64,000 nucleotides of DNA from Planctomycetota bacterium (GTDB lineage Bacteria; Planctomycetota; J058; JAJDCP01), in NCBI GenBank assembly GCA_029260765.1, contig JAJDCP010000131.1, positions 59,065-123,064 of the forward strand, in the 5' to 3' direction. The translations under genes and the position numbers were made by a program. A model generated the notes under the pieces. That model did no database searches. It was not told the DNA's origin and was given only the letters and a program-made list of their open reading frames with translations. Below are positions 43,698 to 51,912 of this stretch, piece by piece; within the stretch, counting starts at the first letter, position 1, and every line of letters begins with the position of its first letter.

Positions 43698-45326
43698 CTA
43701 CGTCAATGATCCAACCGGCTCTCTTCCCACATCGACCAACGACTTCGGAAGGCTCAACGTGAAGCGGCTGCCCCTGCCGACACGGCTGGTGACACTGAGG
43801 TCACCCCGATGGGCGACGGCAATCGATTTGGAGATCGCCAGCCCAATCCCCGTCCCATCAACCTCGCGCGCCAGACTGTTGTCGGCCCGATAGAATTTGT
43901 AGAAGATGCGTTTGCGGTCTCGACGGCGGATGCCGATCCCATTGTCTTCAACTTCAACGAGTACCTGCGTACGACGCTCCCGGATATAGAGCTGGATCTT
44001 GGGGTCATCCCCGGAATACTTGAGCGCGTTGGACAAGAGGTTCAAAATCACCTCACCGATGCTGTCGCGGTCGAGCAAAACGGGAGACAGGTTCTGCAGG
44101 ATCGTCAACTCGAGATCATAGGCGGTGCCACGATGTTGTTCGCGGAACGTCGTCACCGCATCGAGTACAACCTCACCGATGTCCTCAGGCCGGAACTCGA
44201 AGCGCTTGGTGCCCTTTTCCAACTTGGAGAAGTTGAGCACTCGCTCGATCAGTCGCTTCAAGCGCTCAGTTTCTCGTTGGATGATCGAGAAGTACTCTTC
44301 TTTTTCAACGTCGTCATCGTAGCGTTCCAACTGCAACATTTCCACAAACATGGCGATCGATGTCAGCGGCGTACGCAACTCGTGGGAGACCGTGGAGACG
44401 AAGTCGCTCTGCAACTGGGCTAGACGGATTCCACGTACCGCGGTCGACAGAGTCAAGACGGCGCCGATGGCCATCAGCAACACGGTCGACCAGATGACAA
44501 GGTCCCGCGAGACGCCCCAGGGCTGGGCCTGGTCAAACCTCAACAGGGCGGGCTGGAGGCCATCGAACGGAGCCGGCAGCTCGTCGCCACGCATCATGAT
44601 CTCGTCGAAGACAGTCCCCAGAACAGGGACCAACCCGCAGCGACGCCTGAGTGAGCCGGCCTTGCTTCGAGCGGGTTGCAGGTACACGCTACGGGCTTCG
44701 TCAGCGTTCAAGCGCAACACCAGGCAACCTGCTGCGGCTGAAGAACCTGGGGTCACGAACAGAAACTGCTCGCGCGTCCAACCCTCGCCAACCCAGTGGG
44801 AAGCAGCAAAACGAGAGCTCTCTTGCCAGGTGCCGAACTTGGCCCCGACGATGACGCCAGAGAACCAGGCAGGCTCGATCAGGTTGCTCTGGACCGCCAG
44901 TCCTGCGCTGTCTGGCAGGTTGCTGATCAGGATCGGTGAGCTGGGGAAAGCCCAGGGCAACGACGACGGATCAAAGCGGGCCGCTGAGCGAAAAAAAGCC
45001 TGTTGGAATCGACCCGAACGGTCGGTAACCACTGCCTGGTCAAAAGGAAAGCGTAGTAGAGTGTCTTGCGCTAGCGCGGCGAGGGCTTCGACAGTTACAC
45101 ATTGGGACAGTGTCTTGACCAATTGATCATCGACGTGGTGTATGCCCTCGCGCAGGCTGCTCTCAAACTCTTCGAAAGAGACCTTATCACGCAGCGCGTA
45201 CATCATGCGCTCGGCGCGATTCTCGTTGGCCATCGCCAGAATGCCCTGCCAGGCGAGCAGAGCACTGGGAACAAACACTGTCGCGAGCAACAGAGCCGTG
45301 ATCTTGAGGTGGCTGAATCGGTTCAT
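43698..45326 (-). CDS. Membrane sensor histidine kinase
   Basis: A 542-residue kinase partner of the following regulator. Two membrane helices (about 8-29 and 276-297) enclose a periplasmic sensor of about 245 residues (no named domain seen), then HisKA with His315 (FVSTVSHELRTPLTS) and HATPase with NLLSNALKYS, DNGIGI, REVDGTGIGLAIS. ATG at 45326 gives the first helix directly; the longer frame to 45479 adds an implausible Arg-rich stretch. No strong ribosome site is visible before ATG. The gene starts 49 bases after the 1481-residue protein, so it may be the end of the same message. Confidence 0.93.
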   Translation of the reverse strand: MNRFSHLKITALLLATVFVPSALLAWQGILAMANENRAERMMYALRDKVSFEEFESSLREGIHHVDDQLVKTLSQCVTVEALAALAQDTLLRFPFDQAVVTDRSGRFQQAFFRSAARFDPSSLPWAFPSSPILISNLPDSAGLAVQSNLIEPAWFSGVIVGAKFGTWQESSRFAASHWVGEGWTREQFLFVTPGSSAAAGCLVLRLNADEARSVYLQPARSKAGSLRRRCGLVPVLGTVFDEIMMRGDELPAPFDGLQPALLRFDQAQPWGVSRDLVIWSTVLLMAIGAVLTLSTAVRGIRLAQLQSDFVSTVSHELRTPLTSIAMFVEMLQLERYDDDVEKEEYFSIIQRETERLKRLIERVLNFSKLEKGTKRFEFRPEDIGEVVLDAVTTFREQHRGTAYDLELTILQNLSPVLLDRDSIGEVILNLLSNALKYSGDDPKIQLYIRERRTQVLVEVEDNGIGIRRRDRKRIFYKFYRADNSLAREVDGTGIGLAISKSIAVAHRGDLSVTSRVGRGSRFTLSLPKSLVDVGREPVGSLT

Positions 45327-45375
45327 CGAGTACGCGCCGCGTCGAGTTGTCTGTAGTATAGACTCCGGTCGCGCA

Positions 45376-48300
45376 TCACACCTCGATGATCTCGGCCAGC
45401 GAATCGGAGCTATCGAGTAAGTCTTCGAGCCTCTCGCCCGCGAGGCGCCGGGCCGCCGCCAGACCGAGCTCGGGATCACGTTCGACCAACCAGGCCAGGG
45501 CGTCGGCGGTCATCTCCAGGCTGCCCACGGTATGCGCTGCGATCGTGTCGAGCACCGGTGCGTGAAGGCGAGCGGCCGCACGCACTTCCATCTCGCCGGT
45601 TGCATAGCGACGCACCCAGCCCTCGATCTCGGGCGTGGCTCCGCGTCCATGCCGCTCGACCAGGGTCGCCGCGACACCGGCCGTCCAGTCGCCTTCGGTC
45701 ATCCATGGACTGACCAGCTCAAGGGCAGTCAAGGTGTCTTGACCGGGGCTGACCACCATCTCCAGCTCGCCGCCCCGCGTGGCTTCCACTTCGACCAACA
45801 AGCCCTCCAGACCACTCTGGCGACGCAACTGAGCCAGGACATCCCCGAGCACCAGCCCTTGTGGTCCGATGCTGGCGATGATCGATTCCGCCGCGCCGTC
45901 CATCATCGGGTGCACCAGCTCGCGGCAAATCGACAGAAACTCCTGGTAGGATTGGGTCTCGACCAGATCGTGCAGCGCGCCGTCCGGGTCCGCTGGGCGT
46001 GGTGCCTTGACGAGATGGGGCAGCCCATTGCCCGCCTGCCACAACCAGGTATCGAACGGCAGCGCCCAGGTCGCGTCGTCTCCGGTGCTTGCGGCCCCGG
46101 GAGCCGCGAACGCCTCGACAAGCCCGTCCGGGTGGAACAACCTGGTCTGGCCGTCACTCTCGAGCTCGAGCTCGTAGACCAGATTCCCGACCCGCAACTC
46201 TGCAACCAGGCGGCGCTGCGTGGAAAGGAAGCCGTGCACGAAGGCCCCGCGCGAGAATGCCAGCCCACGCTTGAGCGCGACCAGCACCGTAGGAGGACGT
46301 TCCATCTCTTTGGCAGGCCGCATACGCTGCGGCAGCGCGATGAGTACGCCGCCATCGTCCAGAGCAGACACCTCCGCCTGGGAAGGGTCGAGTTTTGCCA
46401 GGGGCAGGTCGTCTGTGCGCGGGGTTTCGACCTCGGCGCCCTTCGGAGCCGTGAAGCTCCCATCAGGGTGCCAGACGAGTCCGCTGGGCAGGGACATCAC
46501 CACACGCCCGTCGGCGCTACGCGCTGAAGCAAAGGGCAGGTGCCTGCGGTCTCGTTCTTCGAGCTCCCCCCAGATCATTCGCGAGCCGCCCGCATCCGTT
46601 TGGTAGCCCTCTGGCAACGGAGGGTAGGTCGCGCGCCCGTCCCTGTGTTGGTACACCCGCTTCAGAAAACCAGCCAGCAGAGCATCGGGTAGATCGCAAT
46701 GGCGAGCGGCAGGCCGCGCTCCCGCAGGAAGCTGTACCACCGCCTTGCCATCATCGAGCAACTGGTAGCTGAGCGTGCGTGGCTCCTGTCCCTGCTGCAG
46801 TCCATCGGGGATCAGCAAGCGGCGGCCGAAGCGCTGTGTACCGTGGGGCCACAACAGGCGCGGACCGGCCCGCGTCGGCAACAGGTACAGCCCGAAGCCG
46901 AGGTGCTCGGCCCGCGAGAAACCGGCGGCGGCAGTAGCTTCGATCAGCACGCGCTGGCCTTGCATCCAGACTTCTTCGGGCAAACGCAACTTGATGCCGG
47001 CAGGAGTGATGCGGAAATCGGGGCCGTCCTCGGGCAATGCCTTGTGCGGAGGAACCAGGACCACACCGTAATCGAGCTTGCTGCCTGACGGTAACTCGAG
47101 CTCGATCGAACCGTTTTCATAGCGCGTCTCGGTGATGCCCAGGTACTCGAGGCGGCGGTTGGGATCGCCCGCAACAGGCAGCTCGACAAACATCTCGACG
47201 AGCTTGGAGGGAATCGTCACGGTCTGCCCGCGCATCTGGCAACCCTGCGGCAAATGGACCTCGACGGCTCCGTTCTCGCACAACCTGTACGGGGGGGCGG
47301 TGTCGCGCTCCTCTTGGGTGTTCCACATTCCGCGCGGAACCCTGATACGGTCGGGAAGGACCTGTGAGCCTTCGGGCGCACGAAGCTCGAGGGATCCGTC
47401 GAAGCCCTCGACCTCTTCGATGCCGAAGTAGCTGGTCGTTCCGCGGAAGAAGTCGTCCCAAGCTTCTTTGGGAATCAGGACATCGCGGCCCTGGACGCGG
47501 GCGCTTTCGGGCAGAGGGAGGACGATCCGGCCGTCGTTGATCACATGCGGAGGCGCTTTCTCGGGATCACCTCGCGTGGCCAGGTGCTCTGGCAGGGAGA
47601 TACGTCCAGGTGCCAAGAGCGCACTGCGCGGAAGTTGCAGCAGGACATTGCCCGATGGTAGCTGGACCTGGCGCACACCAAAGTACGATTGGCTCTCCGC
47701 GTCGACACTGCAGTCTTCGCCAAACGGCATGGAGGAGCGTGGTAGCACCAAGCGGTGTTGGGTCCCCTCGGGAAGAGGTACGAGGATCTGCTGCCCGCGG
47801 AACTGGTATCCAGGTCCTCCGCTGGGGATCTTGCTGCCCCCTTCCGGCAGCGGCAGAACCAGGGCCTTCCCTTCGATGCGTGCTCCAGCAGGCAGACTCA
47901 GGTGTGTGCCATCTTCTTCCTCGCTGTAATCGATGCTGAAGAAACGCCCGGCGGTTGTGGCGGTGGCAGGAAAGTGCAGACTGCCTTCTACCTGCCGGAA
48001 CCCATCACGGAGGGGGATGTGGATACGCTCTGCACGCTGATGCACAGGAGCCAGCTCAGGATCGCCCAGGTTCTGGTACTGCTCGGGCAGTGTCAGGATA
48101 TCCGCGACGATTCGATAGGATTTGGGCAGCTTCCAGGTCTCGCTCCCGTCGGAGAACACCGTGGCCTCGACACCATAGAAGCTCAGATGTTCGGTAGGAT
48201 GCCGTAGCGCCTTCTGCCCATCTTGCTTGTGCACTCCCATCGGCACACGCATGGTAGGTGCTGGTTGGGGAGGCTCGAAAGAGAGCGCCGCGCGCGCCTC

Positions 48301-49821
48301 CTGGCGCACCTGCTTGCCCGCATCGGTTGGAGCGTTTGCGAAGGCTGCCGCCTTAGTGGGCCCGGCCCGCGCGGGCGTTGGCGCAGGAGCCGAAGGCCTG
48401 GCCACGGCGGGCTCGGCCGCCCGGGCCGCACCTGTCCCGGACGTCGCCGCCAGCGGGCCTTCCAGGTTGGGTGGGGTCGCAGGGGCGCGAGGCTGGCTGG
48501 GCACAGACCGCGGAGCGAGTGCCTCGGCGGGCACCCGCACGACCGCGGCGGCCTGGAGTCGCGTGGAAGTTGACTGAGCCAGTGGCGCTCCGACTGGTTC
48601 CCGAACCGGTTCGGGCGCGGCCCGTGCCGCCTCATTGGAATCTGCTCCGGGCGCGACTGGACTGACCGCCGCGGGCGGGGCTTCTACGCGCGGCGCGTTT
48701 GCCGCAGCGCCATCCGCCGAGACCGTCCGGCCTGGCCTGATTTCCTTCGCCGAGCCTGGATCTGCCGCGAACGGCTCCGCGCGCACCGCAGCAGGCGCCT
48801 TGGAGGCGAAGGGGCTCGCGACCGGTTGACTCGCAGCCGGTGCTGGTGCAGCAGCCGGTGCCAAGGGTGCTGCAGCCACCGGTGTCGCCGGTGCTGCGGC
48901 AGCCAGAGGTGCTGCCGGTGCGCCCGGTGCCGGTGGTGCGGGTGCTGCCGACGCAGCCGGCCGAGGAGCGGCAGGTAGGGGGCCCGCTGGTGTGTACGAG
49001 GCCGGCGCGGAAGGATCAGCAGGCGCCCTGGGGGCGGCTGCTGCGGGTGCAGCCACAGAAGCAACAAAGGGGCTGGACGGCGTGCGCTCACGCACAGGAG
49101 CCGCCCCCGTCGCCGCTTGTGGTGCTGGAGCGGCCCGCTCAGGAGCCTGTGGCGGGCTGAGCGCAGGTCTCGCCGGCGCCGCCGGCGTCGCAGCCGCAGC
49201 AAATGGACGGGGCGGGGTCGGTCCGCTCGGGGGCTGCGCGGGCCCGAATGCAGCAGGAGGAACTGGCGCGCGGGGCGGCCCTCCCTGCCAGCCTGGAGGC
49301 GGCCCGGCACCACGCACGGGAGCACGGGGGGCCGCCGGCATACGGGCGCTCGAAGCTGCCACGGGCGGCTGCGGAGGCCGGGGCGCAAAGGGGTTGGGCC
49401 CCACCATGGAAGGTGGCCGCCCGCTGGCCGGTGGCCCCCCGCTGGCTGGTGGCCGCCCCTGGGCCGGTGGCCGCCCGCTGGCTGGTGGCCGCCCTTGGGC
49501 CGGTGTACGCCCGCTGGCTGGTGGCCGCCCCTGGGCCGGTGGCCGCCCCGGAGCCGGTGGCCGCCCCGAAGCCGGTGGCCACCCTGGAGCCGGTGGCCGC
49601 CCTGGAGCCGGTGGTTGGCCTTGCAATGGCGGCCGTCCGGTAGCCGGCGGTCGTCCCATTGCGGGCGGCCTCGGAGGCTGACCGAACGGGGCTCGGCCGG
49701 GTGGCCCCCCGCCAAAGGGAGGCGGTCCCGGTCGCGACTGTGCGCCTGGACCTCCGGCCGGCCTCGCGCCAGGCGGCGCAGGGAATGGGGGTGGGCCCGA
49801 CGGAGGCTGCATGTCTGCCAT
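45376..49821 (-). CDS. Giant Pro/Ala-rich protein with an unfamiliar repeated module
   Basis: A 1481-residue protein with no signal peptide or membrane helix. Residues 1-150 are GRPPA(S/P/Q) repeats; 150-520 are Pro/Ala-rich disorder. From about residue 546 to 1055 an approximately 80-95-residue module repeats at least six times (starting near 546, 626, 711, 796, 892 and 972). Each unit has an aromatic start and Gly (SFYGVEATV, SYFGVRQVQ, SYFGIEEVE, EYLGITETR, EHLGFGLYL), a hairpin with D/N-G-S then a LELxLP strand, an IP motif (IVLPLPE, ILVPLPEG, VLIP), then a second hairpin of the same kind. Around 1200-1480 there is a separate alpha/beta domain, mostly acidic at its end. I recognise no family. 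It lies between a TPR lipoprotein and a two-component pair, all on one strand. Confidence 0.85.
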   Translation of the reverse strand: MADMQPPSGPPPFPAPPGARPAGGPGAQSRPGPPPFGGGPPGRAPFGQPPRPPAMGRPPATGRPPLQGQPPAPGRPPAPGWPPASGRPPAPGRPPAQGRPPASGRTPAQGRPPASGRPPAQGRPPASGGPPASGRPPSMVGPNPFAPRPPQPPVAASSARMPAAPRAPVRGAGPPPGWQGGPPRAPVPPAAFGPAQPPSGPTPPRPFAAAATPAAPARPALSPPQAPERAAPAPQAATGAAPVRERTPSSPFVASVAAPAAAAPRAPADPSAPASYTPAGPLPAAPRPAASAAPAPPAPGAPAAPLAAAAPATPVAAAPLAPAAAPAPAASQPVASPFASKAPAAVRAEPFAADPGSAKEIRPGRTVSADGAAANAPRVEAPPAAVSPVAPGADSNEAARAAPEPVREPVGAPLAQSTSTRLQAAAVVRVPAEALAPRSVPSQPRAPATPPNLEGPLAATSGTGAARAAEPAVARPSAPAPTPARAGPTKAAAFANAPTDAGKQVRQEARAALSFEPPQPAPTMRVPMGVHKQDGQKALRHPTEHLSFYGVEATVFSDGSETWKLPKSYRIVADILTLPEQYQNLGDPELAPVHQRAERIHIPLRDGFRQVEGSLHFPATATTAGRFFSIDYSEEEDGTHLSLPAGARIEGKALVLPLPEGGSKIPSGGPGYQFRGQQILVPLPEGTQHRLVLPRSSMPFGEDCSVDAESQSYFGVRQVQLPSGNVLLQLPRSALLAPGRISLPEHLATRGDPEKAPPHVINDGRIVLPLPESARVQGRDVLIPKEAWDDFFRGTTSYFGIEEVEGFDGSLELRAPEGSQVLPDRIRVPRGMWNTQEERDTAPPYRLCENGAVEVHLPQGCQMRGQTVTIPSKLVEMFVELPVAGDPNRRLEYLGITETRYENGSIELELPSGSKLDYGVVLVPPHKALPEDGPDFRITPAGIKLRLPEEVWMQGQRVLIEATAAAGFSRAEHLGFGLYLLPTRAGPRLLWPHGTQRFGRRLLIPDGLQQGQEPRTLSYQLLDDGKAVVQLPAGARPAARHCDLPDALLAGFLKRVYQHRDGRATYPPLPEGYQTDAGGSRMIWGELEERDRRHLPFASARSADGRVVMSLPSGLVWHPDGSFTAPKGAEVETPRTDDLPLAKLDPSQAEVSALDDGGVLIALPQRMRPAKEMERPPTVLVALKRGLAFSRGAFVHGFLSTQRRLVAELRVGNLVYELELESDGQTRLFHPDGLVEAFAAPGAASTGDDATWALPFDTWLWQAGNGLPHLVKAPRPADPDGALHDLVETQSYQEFLSICRELVHPMMDGAAESIIASIGPQGLVLGDVLAQLRRQSGLEGLLVEVEATRGGELEMVVSPGQDTLTALELVSPWMTEGDWTAGVAATLVERHGRGATPEIEGWVRRYATGEMEVRAAARLHAPVLDTIAAHTVGSLEMTADALAWLVERDPELGLAAARRLAGERLEDLLDSSDSLAEIIEV
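49413..49656 (-). repeat. 18-bp tandem repeats encoding GRPPAx
   Basis: About 14 near-identical 18-bp units encode Gly-Arg-Pro-Pro-Ala plus Ser, Pro or Gln, from residue 56 to 136 of the 1481-residue protein. Copies differ mostly in the third codon positions and the last codon. High identity between units makes copy-number change by slippage likely and makes this stretch hard to assemble. Confidence 0.85.
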
Positions 49822-49926
49822 CTACGCGCTCTACTGCTTCGAAGAGGCAGCGCCTCTCCTGTGGGGTGGAATCACTGCCAGCGTACCAGCCACGAGTCGG
49901 ACCGGCAAGGAAACGCGCCAGGACCG

Positions 49927-51912
49927 TCATTCCAGCTGTTTGGCAGCCTCAAGATATCCGAGCTGCAACGCGCGCCGGTACGCCTGCTGCGACTCTTCAT
50001 CCTTCTTGGCGAAGCTCAGCGCGTTGCCGAGGTCATAGTAGTAGTAGCCATTGCTCGGATCGAGCTCGATAGCCTTCTCGAGATCTGCGACGGCAAAATG
50101 CGCGGTCCTATGGGACATCTGCGCCATTCCCCGCCGGTAGTAGGCCTCGGCAAGATCGTCCCGGATCTCTAGCGCCTGCGTGCAGGCCGCGTGCGCTGCA
50201 CTGCTCTCCTTGTTCAACAGATATGCCTTTGCAAGCTTCAACAAGGGCGCCGGCTCGCTGCTCGGCAGATACTCACGGGCAGCGCTGAAGTCCTGCTTGG
50301 CCTTGTCGCGCTCCAGCACACGATCCGACTCGAACGGCAGGACATTGGCGTTGAGCAGAAAAGCCTCTCCACGTTGCAGAAGCAGCTCTCCGCGTTCCGC
50401 ACCCGAGGCCTGCAAGACAGCCTCGGTGAGGATTTCGCTGGCCTGTTCGAAGTTGCCAAAGACTACGTGGGCGCGGGCAAGGAACTTCGGCTTGTCAAAA
50501 GGAGACCGCCCTGCCGCGATCTGGGCCTGCAGACCGGCAAGCGCCCGGCGGGAACGCTCTGGGGAGATCAGCTCGCCAAAAGGCTCGAGCTGCGCCTTGA
50601 TTTCAAGCAGCACAAGATTGCGCAGCTTGAACGCATCCATCCGCTCGATGTCATCCAACATCGTGTTCAAGGGCTCTACAGGACGCCGCGGCTGCGACGC
50701 ATAGATTGCCAGATCACGAGCTGCATGGGAATATTCACCCAACTGTGCACGCATCTGGCCCCGCAGGCGGTACAGCTCAAGATTGAAGGGGTGGCTTCGG
50801 ATGCCTTTGGAATAATCTCTCTCTGCCTTCAGAGGATCGCCGTTGGCGGCCGCCAGGTTTCCGAGCAGCTCAGGCCCGGGATCCGGAGCAGCACTGCCCT
50901 CGGTCACCGCCTCCCCGCTGAGCTCGAACGAATCGATATCGACCGCCACGCGCGTGCCTGGAAATGTCGAAGCATCCAGAACGCCGAGCTTCAAGTCCCC
51001 CAGCGGCTGCTCCTTCAACCGCAAGCGACCGGTCCACTCTTCGCTCTCTCCAGTCGTGACGCGCCAGTGCAAGGTCGCCCCGTGCTGCCCGGGCACCACG
51101 CACAGGTCAGCCACAAGACTCGAGCGCGGAAAGACCTTGCCGGCCGCCGTGCTCTCAATCTCCACACGTTTGCTACCTTCGCCGCCAAAGACAGCCACTG
51201 AGAAGCGCTGCTGATTGCCGCCCAAACGAATCTCCCAGCCCAGAACAGGCTGCTCACGACCGAGTCCGATCACTACCCGCGCGCGTCCATCGGCCTCGAC
51301 CAGAAGGTTCGCCACCCGCAACCGCATCCGCAGGGCCCCGGCTTCGACGCGCACTGGTCTGCTGCAACGACCGAAGCCCTCGAAGTCGACCACAGAGCGC
51401 AGCAGCTTTCCTCGTTTGGCCACCCGATTGGGGTCATGGACCGTCCAGGCATTGCTCAGGCCATCCTCGAAAGACTCGACCAGATCCCAGCTCTCCCCGG
51501 CCACACTCTCCAACCAGGCGGTGTCTTGAAGATCGACGCCCGGCCGCCCACGAAGAGCCTTATGCTGCCGCCAGGCCTCATCGAACTGGAACTGCCGCAG
51601 GTTCATTTGGTAGAGCGCCAGCGCCTGGATATCACTGAGGGGCGTTTGCGCGGCGTTGGCCAAAAGCCGGGCCGCCACAGTATCCGCGCGGCACAAGGCT
51701 CGCAGCTCGCCGTCGACGCTGCTCGGGACCTCGCCGCGCAGGGCCGCCCATTCCTCAGCCGCAGCCTGGAACAGACCGAGCTCCTCCAACTCGGCGGCGC
51801 GCTCGAGGCGCTGCGACACCGTGGGGCGCCCCGGGCCGTTCTCCGCTGGATTGTCCGTGTCCGAGCAGCCCCCCAGCAAGACGAGCAGCAGAACCTGAGC
51901 GAGCTTTCTCAC
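49927..51912 (-). CDS. TPR lipoprotein with concanavalin-like domain
   Basis: A 661-residue lipoprotein: signal with lipobox VLLGGC, then a helical stretch (residues 30-130), a beta-sandwich domain (about 145-340, VESFEDGLSNAWTVHDPN to VAVDIDSFELSGE) resembling LamG/DUF1080-type carbohydrate binding domains, then TPR repeats to the end (LNLELYRLRGQMRAQLGEY, AYYRRGMAQMSHRTAHFA, YYYYDLGNALSFAKKDEE). GTG/ATG start overlaps the kinase stop (ATGA), so expression is coupled. It would bring a sugar- or protein-binding arm to the outside of the membrane in which the kinase sits, so a co-receptor role is plausible but unproven. Confidence 0.82.
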   Translation of the reverse strand: MRKLAQVLLLVLLGGCSDTDNPAENGPGRPTVSQRLERAAELEELGLFQAAAEEWAALRGEVPSSVDGELRALCRADTVAARLLANAAQTPLSDIQALALYQMNLRQFQFDEAWRQHKALRGRPGVDLQDTAWLESVAGESWDLVESFEDGLSNAWTVHDPNRVAKRGKLLRSVVDFEGFGRCSRPVRVEAGALRMRLRVANLLVEADGRARVVIGLGREQPVLGWEIRLGGNQQRFSVAVFGGEGSKRVEIESTAAGKVFPRSSLVADLCVVPGQHGATLHWRVTTGESEEWTGRLRLKEQPLGDLKLGVLDASTFPGTRVAVDIDSFELSGEAVTEGSAAPDPGPELLGNLAAANGDPLKAERDYSKGIRSHPFNLELYRLRGQMRAQLGEYSHAARDLAIYASQPRRPVEPLNTMLDDIERMDAFKLRNLVLLEIKAQLEPFGELISPERSRRALAGLQAQIAAGRSPFDKPKFLARAHVVFGNFEQASEILTEAVLQASGAERGELLLQRGEAFLLNANVLPFESDRVLERDKAKQDFSAAREYLPSSEPAPLLKLAKAYLLNKESSAAHAACTQALEIRDDLAEAYYRRGMAQMSHRTAHFAVADLEKAIELDPSNGYYYYDLGNALSFAKKDEESQQAYRRALQLGYLEAAKQLE

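Noticed and set aside
48684..49930. Several long overlapping frames in the Pro/Ala-rich region
   Set aside because: Low-complexity GC-rich repeats open all frames; only the minus frame continues into the folded repeat domain.
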